Shown here one piece after another: positions 37,198 through 46,607 of a DNA stretch of 64,000 nt. Each line of letters opens with the position of its first letter. The first letter of the stretch is position 1. The notes under the pieces were generated by a model, which was not told the origin of the DNA, searched no databases, and worked only from the letters and a program-made list of their open reading frames with translations. Source of the DNA: Bacteroidota bacterium (lineage in GTDB: Bacteria; Bacteroidota; Bacteroidia; Flavobacteriales_D; Crocinitomicaceae); NCBI GenBank assembly GCA_024280295.1, contig JAJRQK010000006.1, positions 1-64,000 on the forward strand. Reading direction: 5' to 3'. Made by a program: the position numbers and the translations under genes.

Positions 37198-38577
37198 CTA
37201 TATTACCATTGAGCTTTTCCCCCGTTTAATAAACTTCCCATCTCCTGCCTTCAATAAGCATTCTTCATTCTCAATTGCAATCATGCCTCTCAACAAAACC
37301 GTTTCCGTTTTACCTGTCACTTCCCAACCTTCGTAACCAGAGTAATCACAATTCATGTGGTGTGTATCGACAGAGATTGTATGCTCTTTATTAGGATCGA
37401 AAATCACTAAATCTGCATCTGATCCAATCGCTATTGTCCCTTTTCGAGGGTACATCCCAAAGATTTTAGCTGCATTGGTTGAAGTCACTTCAACAAATTT
37501 ATTCAATGTTATTTTACCTTGTTTAACTCCTTCGGAATACATGAACTCCATTCGATGTTCAATTGCGGGATGACCGTTTGGAATTTTAGCAAAATTGTCT
37601 TTTCCCATTGCTTTTTGTTCCAAGGTAAACGGACAATGATCAGTGCCAATGACCTGCACAAGACCTTGATTTATTCCAGACCAAAGAACTTCTTGATCTT
37701 TCTTTTCACGAAGTGGTGGACTCATTACCCATTTTGCACCATCTTCTCGTTCATAGAGAGATGCATCGATCATTAAGTACTGAGAACACGTTTCCACAAA
37801 TACTTTTTGATTCCGCATTGTTGCTTTTCGAACTGCATTGAGCGCTCCTTCGCACGTCAGGTGAACGATGTATCCTGGACACCCCGTGTAATGGAGCATA
37901 TCAATAAAACGTGCAGATGCTTCCGCCTCAGTTACTTCTGGCTGCGATAAATAATGGTAGATCGGTTTTGTGTTTCCTTCCGATAAATTCTTGCTGATTA
38001 AAGAATCGATCATGTCACCATTTGTTGCATGAACAGTTACTAAACCACCATATTCCTTGACAACCTTCATTAATTGCACCATCTGACCATCGTCGATCAT
38101 AAGTGCACCTTTGTACGCCATAAACGTCTTGAATGAAGTGATTCCTTCCTCCTCGATCATTTGAACAACTTCCTTAGCAACGTCATCATTGAAATCAGTT
38201 ACAGCCATGTGATAGGAGAAATCTCCAACAGCTTTGTGAAGTGATTTGTCTTGCCATTCTTTCAGCGCATTATGTAATGTATCTCCCTGTGTTTGAAGAA
38301 TAAATTCAATTACTGATGTCGTTCCTCCGTGAAGTGCTGCACGAGTTCCTGTTTCGTAATCATCACTTGAATAAGTTCCCATAAACGGCATATCGAGATG
38401 CACGTGAGGGTCAATTCCACCGGGAAAAATTAATTTTCCTGTTGCGTCAATAATCTTGTCAGCAGAGTAGTTGAGATTCTTGCCAATAGCGATAATTTCC
38501 TCTCCTTCTACATAGATGTCAGCAATGAAATCTTCCGCAGCGGTAACAACTCGACCGTTTTTAATGAGTACAGACAT
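37198..38577 (-). CDS. Dihydropyrimidinase (hydantoinase)
   Basis: 459 residues. The metal-binding motif HVHLDMPFMG supplies His58 and His60, and Lys150 in SFKTFMAYKG is the expected carboxylated bridging lysine. HLTCEGA and GTDHCPF further on supply later ligands. It opens dihydrouracil to N-carbamoyl-beta-alanine. Its start lies 1 nt after the stop of the permease gene, so the two are strongly coupled. D-hydantoinase activity is a possible side activity. Confidence 0.94.
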   Translation of the reverse strand: MSVLIKNGRVVTAAEDFIADIYVEGEEIIAIGKNLNYSADKIIDATGKLIFPGGIDPHVHLDMPFMGTYSSDDYETGTRAALHGGTTSVIEFILQTQGDTLHNALKEWQDKSLHKAVGDFSYHMAVTDFNDDVAKEVVQMIEEEGITSFKTFMAYKGALMIDDGQMVQLMKVVKEYGGLVTVHATNGDMIDSLISKNLSEGNTKPIYHYLSQPEVTEAEASARFIDMLHYTGCPGYIVHLTCEGALNAVRKATMRNQKVFVETCSQYLMIDASLYEREDGAKWVMSPPLREKKDQEVLWSGINQGLVQVIGTDHCPFTLEQKAMGKDNFAKIPNGHPAIEHRMEFMYSEGVKQGKITLNKFVEVTSTNAAKIFGMYPRKGTIAIGSDADLVIFDPNKEHTISVDTHHMNCDYSGYEGWEVTGKTETVLLRGMIAIENEECLLKAGDGKFIKRGKSSMVI

Positions 38578-38578
38578 A

Positions 38579-40309
38579 TCAGTGTTGTGTTAGAGTTTTT
38601 GGTTCGATGTGTTTCTGCATAAGCACATAATATACAATGAATGAGATGAAAAAGCCTGTAAACCATGCTAAATCTGAAAGATAAGTCAACGAAGGGACTA
38701 AATGCCAGACCAAGGCACTACCAATTCCGACGAGTAGACTGATCATTGCGCTCATGTTAAATCCACTGGTGTAACTATATTCTCCATTAGGTTTGTATAA
38801 TTCTGCAAGTTTTAGGCGTTTTCTACGAATGAAAAAGTAGTCACAAAGCATTATTGCAAGAACAGGCCCTAGGAAACCACTGACAAGAATTAGAATACCC
38901 GCGATATCATTCATCAACCACCACGGACAGATTAAAATTCCGAGAATACCAGTGATTGTGCCTCCCATCTTGAAGCTTATTTTCTTAGGATATAAGTTTG
39001 AGAAAGCATTTGATGGCGCAATTACGTTGGCAGCAATATTGGTGCTTAATGTCGCAATAATCATAAATATCTGAGCAATAATCACAACCCAAGGACTATC
39101 GAATTTACCCAAAAGTGCAGTTGGGTCCCAGGGAGCATCAGTCGCAATTAATACATCACTAAAAATTAATACGGAAGCACAGGTTACGAAGATTGCGACA
39201 AATGAATAGAGCATCATCGTTCCTGGCAGGCCAATAAACTGGCCTTGTTTTTGTGCTTTTTGTGTTGGTGAGAATCGAGTGATATCTGAAATACTTAAGG
39301 ACATCGTTGCCCAGAATCCGAGCATTACCGTTAGCCATTTGACGTATTGCCAAAGTTTATTGGTAGGCTCAGGGGGGGGGGGGCTAAAGTCGATTGTTGT
39401 CCAGCTTGATTTTTGTTGAACTTTTCCTGATTTGTCAACTAATTGAACACTTCTAACGCCATTTTCTGCAGAAGACTTTGAGATAGAAAAGTTGCCATTT
39501 GTAGGCATTTCAATCTCAGAAACTGTCTCATCACCATTAGGGCTTGTAGTCTGAAGGACATAATGCGTTGCTTTGACCTTACCACCCTTATCCTTGATTG
39601 CGTTGATATGAATCTGATAGTTTTCGTCATTGTCAATGACCTCAAGTGTAGCTTTTTGTAACTGGACACTTTGATCAAGCACAACGCCAAATCCACCTGC
39701 ACTATACGTTCCCCAACCAATAAGAACAACACCCATCAAGATTAAAATTGGAGCGGAATATTCTTCCAGCCATTTAATACTATCTGTTCCTTTCCAGATG
39801 AAGTACATATTCATAAACCAGAATACACCAAAGCAAGTAAACATAAGCCAGTTGAGATCCATTGGTGTAGCTCCATCACTAAAAGCATAAATGATTTCGT
39901 AGATTGCCATTCCGCCAATCCATGTTTGAATTCCGAACCAACCGCACGCAACAATTCCTCTTGTAACCGAAGCCAAATGAACGCCTTTTGTTCCAAAGGA
40001 AGATCTTCCTAAAACGGGAAAAGGTACTCCATACTTTACACCAGCATGACCGTTCAAAACCATCGGAATCGTTATAATGAGATTCGCTACCCCAATAATA
40101 ATTAGAGATTCAAGCCAGCCCATTCCTTCTTTCATCATATAGGATGCGAGCAAGTAAGTAGGAATACAAACTGCCATTCCAACCCAAAGCGCCGCCAAAC
40201 TCCACTTCGTCCAAGTTCTTTTATTCTTGGGTACAGGAGCTAAATCATCACTATAAAGTGGCGATTCAGACAGGACTTCCATTAGTTCAACAATCTCCTC
40301 TTCTTTCAT
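38579..40309 (-). CDS. NCS1 family nucleobase:cation symporter with an extra periplasmic loop domain
   Basis: 576 residues, longer than usual NCS1 members (about 450-500). Typical NCS1 segments include GVPFPVLGRSSFGTKG (94-109), RGIVACGWFGIQTWIGG (117-133) and ISDITRF (340-346). Between helix 5 (about 186-206) and helix 6 (about 323-340) lies a soluble insertion of roughly 105 residues (about 212-316). By the LeuT fold it should face the periplasm. It ends in a Pro run encoded by a 12-nt C tract. Position suggests cytosine and/or uracil import. Its stop overlaps nothing; its start overlaps the aminotransferase stop by 4 nt. Confidence 0.88.
   Translation of the reverse strand: MKEEEIVELMEVLSESPLYSDDLAPVPKNKRTWTKWSLAALWVGMAVCIPTYLLASYMMKEGMGWLESLIIIGVANLIITIPMVLNGHAGVKYGVPFPVLGRSSFGTKGVHLASVTRGIVACGWFGIQTWIGGMAIYEIIYAFSDGATPMDLNWLMFTCFGVFWFMNMYFIWKGTDSIKWLEEYSAPILILMGVVLIGWGTYSAGGFGVVLDQSVQLQKATLEVIDNDENYQIHINAIKDKGGKVKATHYVLQTTSPNGDETVSEIEMPTNGNFSISKSSAENGVRSVQLVDKSGKVQQKSSWTTIDFSPPPPEPTNKLWQYVKWLTVMLGFWATMSLSISDITRFSPTQKAQKQGQFIGLPGTMMLYSFVAIFVTCASVLIFSDVLIATDAPWDPTALLGKFDSPWVVIIAQIFMIIATLSTNIAANVIAPSNAFSNLYPKKISFKMGGTITGILGILICPWWLMNDIAGILILVSGFLGPVLAIMLCDYFFIRRKRLKLAELYKPNGEYSYTSGFNMSAMISLLVGIGSALVWHLVPSLTYLSDLAWFTGFFISFIVYYVLMQKHIEPKTLTQH
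39372..39383 (-). repeat. 12-nt homopolymer (G on +, C on -) inside the permease coding sequence
   Basis: Twelve consecutive G residues on the plus strand encode the last base of Ser309 and Pro310-Pro313 of the NCS1 permease. Runs of this length are prone to slipped-strand mispairing. A change of one or two bases would frameshift the gene before helix 6, making the transporter off. Confidence 0.9.
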
Positions 40310-41661
40310 TCTCCAGTATAGTATTCATCCGCAATATCAATGACTTGCGAGATGATTTTTAACCCTTCGTCAATTTCCTCTTTTGTAATAATCAAAGGTG
40401 GAGCAATAAAAATCCAGTTCCAACGAACGAACGTAAACAGACCAAGTTCTTTCATTTTAGCAGCCATTCTCAATGTTGGTTTAATCTCGTCACCGGAAGC
40501 ATTCCATGGAGTTACAGGTTCTTTCGTTTTTCGATCCTTAACCAATTCGATGCAGCCAAGTAATCCTGTATTTCTAAAATCTCCAATTGAAGGATGCTTT
40601 CCCATCAACTTGGCTACCTCTTGCTCCATATATTTACCCATTTTGGCGGCATTATTAACAAGGTTTTCATCCTCGATTACTTTGATATTTTCCAACGCAG
40701 CAGCACAAGCAACTGGATGAGCAGCACAAGTTAAACCGAGTACCATTGGAATATCGTTGAAATGATTGGCAATTTTATCGGTGACCATCATGGCTCCAAA
40801 AGGGATGTACGCTGATGTCAGTCCTTTTGCTAATACCATGATGTCAGGAGTAGTATCATGATGATCGATACCAAACATTTTACCCGTTCTTCCAAAACCG
40901 CTCATCACTTCATCGTCAATGAGAAGAATTCCATATTTATCAGCTAAAATTCGAAGTTTTTTCCAATAATTGGGTGGATATTTTATGCACCCTGAAGATC
41001 CAGATTCACCTTCAAATAAAATTGCAGCAACACTGTCAGGGTTTTCAAATTTAATCACGCGCTCAAGATGCGCCAAGGCCATTTCTCCGCATTCTTCCAA
41101 TGATCCAGTTCCCCAAGGGCAACGATATGCATAAGGGTTTTCGACATGTACAAAATTTGGAACGGCTTGTGCATCCATCGGAAATCTGCGAGGATCCCCA
41201 CCAACGGATAGTGCACCGTACGTCGCGCCGTGATAAGCTCGGTAATGAGAAATGATTTTATGTCGACCCGTGTACATTCTAGCCAACTTGATTGAGTTCT
41301 CAACCCCTTCAGCGCCAGAAACGGTAAAGAACGCTTTTGTCAAATTTCCAGGAGTCAACTCGGCGAGTTTTTTCCCCAATTTCCCACGAATTTCGGTTGC
41401 CATTCCTGGGTAGACAAAGGATAGTTTTTCCATTTGCTCAGAAACTGCCTTTGTAATTCGTTGATTTCCGTGACCAATATTGACATTCATCAATTGCGAT
41501 GAAAAGTCAATAATTCGCCCACCATTTGCAGGATAAATATAGACACCCTCCGCACGCTCCGCATGAATTGGATTTAGACCTGCTTGTTTCGACCATGAAA
41601 ATAATGTGTAATCAAGGTTGTTTTGGACAATTTCCCTTGATTTAGAGCCTGATTCACCCAT
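40306..41661 (-). CDS. Class III aminotransferase, probable beta-alanine:2-oxoacid aminotransferase
   Basis: 451 residues. The class III PLP pattern is clear: FSQLMNVNIGHGN near the start, LIDDEVMSGFGRTGKMFG with the PLP-pairing Asp, and VLAKGLTSAYIPFGA with the Schiff-base Lys. In this operon the expected reaction is beta-alanine to malonate semialdehyde. The partner amino acceptor (pyruvate or 2-oxoglutarate) cannot be read from sequence. It is the second gene of the operon, 36 nt after the dehydrogenase, and overlaps the permease start by 4 nt. Confidence 0.88.
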   Translation of the reverse strand: MGESGSKSREIVQNNLDYTLFSWSKQAGLNPIHAERAEGVYIYPANGGRIIDFSSQLMNVNIGHGNQRITKAVSEQMEKLSFVYPGMATEIRGKLGKKLAELTPGNLTKAFFTVSGAEGVENSIKLARMYTGRHKIISHYRAYHGATYGALSVGGDPRRFPMDAQAVPNFVHVENPYAYRCPWGTGSLEECGEMALAHLERVIKFENPDSVAAILFEGESGSSGCIKYPPNYWKKLRILADKYGILLIDDEVMSGFGRTGKMFGIDHHDTTPDIMVLAKGLTSAYIPFGAMMVTDKIANHFNDIPMVLGLTCAAHPVACAAALENIKVIEDENLVNNAAKMGKYMEQEVAKLMGKHPSIGDFRNTGLLGCIELVKDRKTKEPVTPWNASGDEIKPTLRMAAKMKELGLFTFVRWNWIFIAPPLIITKEEIDEGLKIISQVIDIADEYYTGE

Positions 41662-41697
41662 AGTATTCGTATGCTTTTATTGTTTTCTTTAGATTAA

Positions 41698-43188
41698 TTA
41701 GCTCATCCAGTTAGTTTTGGCATCTGGATTCCACTTGATTGTTGTCTTCTTGTTTTGCGTCCAAAATTCGATTGAACTTCTTCCAGTAATATCGCTAACA
41801 CCAAATTTAGATTCATTCCATCCTCCAAAAGAGAAAGGTTCTCTAGGAACAGGAACACCGATATTTACACCGATCATTCCTGCGCTTGCACGTTCCATAA
41901 CTTGTTTTGCTAATCCACCACTTTGTGTGAAGACTGCAGCTGCATTTCCGTAGTTAGAACTGTTTTCGATATCAATTGCTTCATCCAAGTCTTTTGCTCG
42001 GATAATTGAAATAACAGGTCCGAAAATTTCTTCTGATGCCACGCTCATTTCAGGTGTAACGTGATCGATGATTGTCGGTCCAACGTAGTAACCTCCTTCT
42101 TTTCCAGGGACAGTTGCATTTCGACCATCAATTAGAATTTTAGCACCATCTTTTTCCGCTTGAGTGATATAGTTTTCAATTCTTTCCTTCGCAGCGGCGC
42201 TTATGACCGACCCAAGGTTTTCACCTGGAACAATCGTTTTCGCTTCTTCAACCATTTTATCAATAATGTGTTGAACCTTATCAACGCCAACCATAACCGA
42301 AGCAGCCATGCAACGTTGTCCAGCACATCCCGACATAGAGGCAACAACATTTGATGCTGTCATTTCAAGGTGAGCATCTGGCAACACAATCAAATGATTT
42401 TTAGCACCACCGAGTGCAACACAACGCTTCAAAGCTGAAGTCGATCGTTTGTAAACTATTTTTGCAACCTTAGTAGATCCAACGAATGAGACAGCCTCAA
42501 TTCCAGGATGATCGCAGATTGCTTCTACAACATCTTTTCCTCCGTTTACGACATTAAATACACCATCTGGAAGTCCTGCTTCTTTCAAAAGCTCCGCCAT
42601 TCTAACAACGCTCAAAGGAACAAGTTCTGATGGTTTCATAATCATCGTATTTCCAAGCATTAATGCATTGGGCATAGTCCAGTGAGGGACCATAATTGGA
42701 AAGTTGAATGGAGCAATAGATGCAACAACACCTATGGCTTTGCGTTCTGTTCGGCATTCAACACCTGAACTCACTTCCTGAATCTCGTTATTTATAATTT
42801 GTGGCAATGACACTGCAAATTCGCATAATTCCATGCTTTTTTCCACTTCAGCCTTAGATTCACCATAGTTTTTACCATTTTCAAGAACAACCAACTCTGT
42901 AAGTTCATGTATGTGTTCTTCTAACAAAGCCCTATATCGGAAAAAGATTTGGGCACGTTCTTTCATTGTGGTAGACGACCAACTCTTGTACGCTTCCGTT
43001 GCAGCTTGAACAGCCTTGTCAACATCATCATAAGTGGAGAGTGGTATTGTAGAAATAACAGCACCATCAAGTGGACTTTCAACATTCATTGATTTTTGTC
43101 CATTTCGTTCAAATTTCCCGTTGATGAAGTTTTTCACTTCACTCAGTTTCTCTTTAGTTTCCATTGTAGTCAATTTAAATTCTGGCAT
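41698..43188 (-). CDS. mmsA: Methylmalonate/malonate-semialdehyde dehydrogenase (CoA-acylating)
   Basis: About 496 residues from the ATG at 43188; a later ATG at 43164 is an equally good start. The catalytic cysteine is in SGCAGQRCMA, and EVSSGVECRTERKAIGVVASIAPFNFPIMVPHW matches the MMSDH subgroup of aldehyde dehydrogenases, as does ENSSNYGNAAAVFT. It oxidises malonate semialdehyde (or the methyl form from thymine) to acetyl- or propionyl-CoA with CO2 release, completing pyrimidine breakdown. It is the first gene of the operon. No consensus promoter was found in the 245 nt upstream. Confidence 0.93.
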   Translation of the reverse strand: MPEFKLTTMETKEKLSEVKNFINGKFERNGQKSMNVESPLDGAVISTIPLSTYDDVDKAVQAATEAYKSWSSTTMKERAQIFFRYRALLEEHIHELTELVVLENGKNYGESKAEVEKSMELCEFAVSLPQIINNEIQEVSSGVECRTERKAIGVVASIAPFNFPIMVPHWTMPNALMLGNTMIMKPSELVPLSVVRMAELLKEAGLPDGVFNVVNGGKDVVEAICDHPGIEAVSFVGSTKVAKIVYKRSTSALKRCVALGGAKNHLIVLPDAHLEMTASNVVASMSGCAGQRCMAASVMVGVDKVQHIIDKMVEEAKTIVPGENLGSVISAAAKERIENYITQAEKDGAKILIDGRNATVPGKEGGYYVGPTIIDHVTPEMSVASEEIFGPVISIIRAKDLDEAIDIENSSNYGNAAAVFTQSGGLAKQVMERASAGMIGVNIGVPVPREPFSFGGWNESKFGVSDITGRSSIEFWTQNKKTTIKWNPDAKTNWMS

Positions 43189-43433
43189 CAACTTATTGGC
43201 CTAAGCTGCGCAGCAACAGTATGTAATATAATAAAATTTGAAGCGGTTTCTGGCAGAAAATGCAAGCCAGCAAGGATGATCACTTGTCGAAAAATTGTTT
43301 CTTCGAGGAACTAAAATACACATTTTTTCAAAAAATCAGAATGGAAGCCTAGAAAAAGGTGGAATAAATAGGTTCGGGCGCGAATTAGTAAGATTATTAA
43401 TGCTAATTTTAAATCAAACTACAACATCAAGAA

Positions 43434-44114
43434 ATGATGAAACTGAACGCAATCCTATTTGCTGTATTTGTTCTTTTTATGTCTCTGTTTTCTTGCCAGG
43501 AGACAGGTGATGACCACGGCAGTTCTAATTCTCATGAGCAAGAAACTGACCAAGTAAAGCCAAAAGTTATTGTCATCACTAATTATCAACTTAATACTGA
43601 TTTAAGCAAGATTAAATGGACTCGAGCACTCGATCAGAAATCGATGAAACGTACAATGAAAATTTTTGGTGCTGATGTCGATGTAGAAATGGATGCAGTC
43701 ACGCTCAATATGAACGGAGATGTTGATCCCATTAATGGTAAATTAGTTGTAATAGATGGCTTGTATGATCATGCTGACGTGAAATTCGACATGAATACAT
43801 TTAAATTTGCAGCGGAAAAAGGGAAAGGGTTATTTGATGTGAAGAGTTATCCTATTTCTCCGTTGGTATTTCTTTCTTTTGAGGAGAAGGATTTGGGAAA
43901 ATATTTGGCGAAATGTGAACTGACGATTCAAGATCATACAGAGAAGATTGAATTTCCAGTTTCTGTAATCTTGAAAAGAAAGGACATTTCTGTAAAAGGA
44001 TCGTTTGAATTTAACACTTTGAGTTTTCCATTGAGATCTCCAGATCAAGAAGCGGAAATCAATAAGGATGTCATTTTAGTGCAATTTGACTTGAATTATC
44101 TACAAAAAGATTAA
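43434..44114 (+). CDS. YceI-family lipoprotein
   Basis: 226 residues. A signal peptide ends in a lipobox-like LFSC (Cys22), so it is probably lipid-anchored. An acidic/His-rich linker follows, then a YceI-like beta-barrel lipocalin fold (about 45-226) recognised from 'YQLNTDLSKIKWTRA', 'VKSYPISPLVFLSF' and the final FNTLSFPLRSP. YceI proteins bind long isoprenoid or lipid chains in the periplasm. The gene starts with two ATG codons (43434 and 43437). It is divergent from the pyrimidine operon and is followed by a glycosyltransferase with its own promoter. Confidence 0.75.
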   Translation: MMKLNAILFAVFVLFMSLFSCQETGDDHGSSNSHEQETDQVKPKVIVITNYQLNTDLSKIKWTRALDQKSMKRTMKIFGADVDVEMDAVTLNMNGDVDPINGKLVVIDGLYDHADVKFDMNTFKFAAEKGKGLFDVKSYPISPLVFLSFEEKDLGKYLAKCELTIQDHTEKIEFPVSVILKRKDISVKGSFEFNTLSFPLRSPDQEAEINKDVILVQFDLNYLQKD

Positions 44115-44124
44115 TTTGAGTTCG

Positions 44125-44132
44125 TAACTTTG
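44125..44132 (+). promoter_or_regulatory. TAACTTTG -7 element of the GT2 gene at 44142
   Basis: TAACTTTG is a full consensus match. A possible TTG start at 44130 lies inside it, and the first ATG follows at 44142. The leader would be only a few nucleotides, so the mRNA would be nearly leaderless. Confidence 0.5.
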
Positions 44133-44141
44133 AGACTTGAG

Positions 44142-45014
44142 ATGAAGGTAGCTGGTTTTACATTTATTAAGAATGCATTAAAATACGATTACCCGATCGT
44201 AGAAGCAATAACATCTGTTTTACCGCTTTGCGATGAGTTCATCGTGGCTGTAGGTGAATCTGAAGATGAAACACTTGACCTTATTGAAAGTATAGCACCA
44301 GAAAAAATCAAGATTGTTCATACAAAATGGGATGAATCTCTGCGAGAGGGGGGGCAAGTATTGGCAATTGAGACAGACAAGGCCTTTAAGGCAATTTCTG
44401 ATGAGTGTGATTGGGCATTCTATATTCAGGGAGATGAAGTATTGCATGAGAGTTATCTTGACGATGTTAAAAAAGCAATGGAGGCTCACCTAGAGAACAA
44501 AAATATCGATGGATTCCTCTTTAATTACTCACATTTTTATGGTTCGTATGATTACATTGGCGCGGCAGAAAATTGGTATCCAAATGAGATTCGAGTGATT
44601 CGAAATAATCCAGAAATATATTCATATAAGGATGCACAAGGTTTTCGAAAAGGGGTAAATCAAAAATTAAAAGTTAAAGCAATCAATGCTTACATCTACC
44701 ACTATGGTTGGGTAAAAGACCCTAGAGCGATGCAGAAGAAGCAAGAAGATTTCAACAAGCTATGGCATGATGATAATTGGGTTGATGATCACGTAAAACA
44801 TGCTGACGAATTCAACTATTTAGAAGGAGTCAGCACGTTGTACAGATTCAAGGGTACTCACCCAAAGGTTATGCAAAAGCGGATCTCACAAATAAACTGG
44901 GATTTTGGCTATGACATTTCATTCAATAAGCGCAAGTTGAAGTATCGTGTAAAGGGATTTATTGAGAACCGAATAGGGCTTAATTTAAGTCATAAAAACT
45001 ACATTGTGGTATAG
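44142..45014 (+). CDS. Family 2 glycosyltransferase
   Basis: 290 residues from the ATG at 44142. The GT-A pattern shows KVAGFTFIKNALKYDYPI at the start, CDEFIVAVGESEDETLDLIES and the acidic motif WAFYIQGDEVLHES in place of DxD. GYDISFNKRKL and a basic C-terminus suggest cytosolic membrane association. Acceptor and donor are unknown. It is isolated from the LPS-type operon at 17-21 kb. A short terminator-like hairpin follows at 45071-45091. Confidence 0.8.
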   Translation: MKVAGFTFIKNALKYDYPIVEAITSVLPLCDEFIVAVGESEDETLDLIESIAPEKIKIVHTKWDESLREGGQVLAIETDKAFKAISDECDWAFYIQGDEVLHESYLDDVKKAMEAHLENKNIDGFLFNYSHFYGSYDYIGAAENWYPNEIRVIRNNPEIYSYKDAQGFRKGVNQKLKVKAINAYIYHYGWVKDPRAMQKKQEDFNKLWHDDNWVDDHVKHADEFNYLEGVSTLYRFKGTHPKVMQKRISQINWDFGYDISFNKRKLKYRVKGFIENRIGLNLSHKNYIVV

Positions 45015-45070
45015 TTGATGTTCTATTCGTCATTTAAATGTGGAATCTAGTTCCCGTTTCAAATTAACTT

Positions 45071-45091
45071 CTCCAGTTATGGAGTGTTTTT
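45071..45091 (+). terminator. Terminator-like hairpin after the GT2 gene
   Basis: CTCCA (45071-45075) pairs with TGGAG (45080-45084) around a 4-nt loop, followed by TTTTT at 45087-45091. The stem is only 5 bp, with partial pairing further out. It lies between the convergent ends of GT2 and radA. Confidence 0.4.
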
Positions 45092-45124
45092 ACATATTAA
45101 AAACATCACAAATATTAAGCTTGA

Positions 45125-46486
45125 TCAAGCAAACAAAGCTTTAACAACTTCAGTTATTTTTCCGCAAGCGATGATCTGAATTCCAAAATTCTTTTGATCG
45201 ACACCTTTGTTGTATTTGGAGATGATGATTTTTTCGAAACCCAGTTTTTCTGCTTCGTGGATGCGCTGATCGACTCTATTTACAGGTCTAACTTCACCAG
45301 AAAGACCAACTTCAGCAGATAGCGCCACATTCTTATCAATGGATATGTCAACATTGGAAGAAAGTACAGCGGCAACGACTGCAAGATCAATTGCTGGATC
45401 ATCAACTTTAATTCCACCTGCAATGTTTAGGAATACATCTTTTGCACCTAGCTTAAATCCGCAACGTTTTTCCATAACCGCTAAAAGCATATTAAGTCGT
45501 TTGGCGTCAAACCCGGTGGAAGATCGTTGTGGGGTTCCATAAGCGGCTGTGCTAACTAATGCTTGGACTTCAATTAGCATAGGTCGCATTCCTTCCATAG
45601 TTGCCGCAATTGAGACACCGCTTAAATTCCCATCAGAACTAGTAATTAAAATTTCTGAAGGATTCTTTACTTGTCGCAATCCAGTCCCATTCATTTCATA
45701 AATTCCAAGCTCATTAGTACTTCCAAATCTGTTTTTAATAGATCGAAGCAAGCGATAAACATGATTTCTATCTCCTTCAAATTGAAGAACAGTATCAACC
45801 ATGTGCTCTAATACTTTTGGTCCTGCAATTGATCCATCTTTGGTGATGTGTCCAATCAAAAACACGGAAACATTTGTCTGTTTCGCATATCGAAGCAGTT
45901 GAGCAGTACTCTCTCGGACTTGTGAAATACTTCCGGGGGAACTTTCAATTTGAGAAGAATAAAGTGTCTGAATTGAATCGATTACAAGTAATTCTGGTTG
46001 TATTTCTTCGGCTTGTTTGAAGATGTTTTGAACGTTAGTTTCTGTTAGAATAAAGCAATTATCGTTTGTCGCTCCAATTCGCTCTGAACGCATTTTAATT
46101 TGTTGATCGCTTTCTTCACCAGAAACATAAAGAACTTTTAGATTATTCGTTGTTACAGCAATCTGAAGAAGTAATGTAGACTTTCCTATTCCAGGTTCCC
46201 CGCCAAATAAAACGAGTGATCCAGCAACCAGTCCACCGCCAAGAACTCGGTTTAATTCTTCATCAGCTAGTTGAACTCGAATGTGAGCTTGCTTCTTAAT
46301 TTCCTGAAGAATTTGAGGTTTAGCACTTTGCTCTGATTTTGAAAACACGACTACTTGTGGAACTTGCTTATGAATAAGTTCTTCTACAAATGTGTTCCAT
46401 TCATTACATGAAGGACATTTCCCTAACCATTTTGGGGTTTCATGTCCACAATTTTGACAGAAAAAAGCTGATTTTACCTTCGCCAT
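45125..46486 (-). CDS. radA: DNA repair protein RadA
   Basis: 453 residues. The N-terminal zinc finger has the form CQNCG...CPSC. The Walker A is GGEPGIGKST, and the RadA-specific KNRFG motif is present in SIKNRFGSTNELGIYEM. A Lon-like C-terminal domain starts near residue 270 and includes GGIKVDDPAIDLAVV. RadA is a hexameric helicase-like ATPase that aids RecA in branch migration. TATCTTTA, one base off the -7 consensus, lies just upstream of the ATG. Confidence 0.95.
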   Translation of the reverse strand: MAKVKSAFFCQNCGHETPKWLGKCPSCNEWNTFVEELIHKQVPQVVVFSKSEQSAKPQILQEIKKQAHIRVQLADEELNRVLGGGLVAGSLVLFGGEPGIGKSTLLLQIAVTTNNLKVLYVSGEESDQQIKMRSERIGATNDNCFILTETNVQNIFKQAEEIQPELLVIDSIQTLYSSQIESSPGSISQVRESTAQLLRYAKQTNVSVFLIGHITKDGSIAGPKVLEHMVDTVLQFEGDRNHVYRLLRSIKNRFGSTNELGIYEMNGTGLRQVKNPSEILITSSDGNLSGVSIAATMEGMRPMLIEVQALVSTAAYGTPQRSSTGFDAKRLNMLLAVMEKRCGFKLGAKDVFLNIAGGIKVDDPAIDLAVVAAVLSSNVDISIDKNVALSAEVGLSGEVRPVNRVDQRIHEAEKLGFEKIIISKYNKGVDQKNFGIQIIACGKITEVVKALFA

Positions 46487-46607
46487 GCTATTGATTTCGG
46501 ATAAAGATAGAAACCTCTCTCGTTTTCATTGCCATCATTCGGATTTAATAATTATTATTGGAAGAACTCACAGAGGAGAATATTTATTCACCTATTAAAA
46601 GCAAAAG

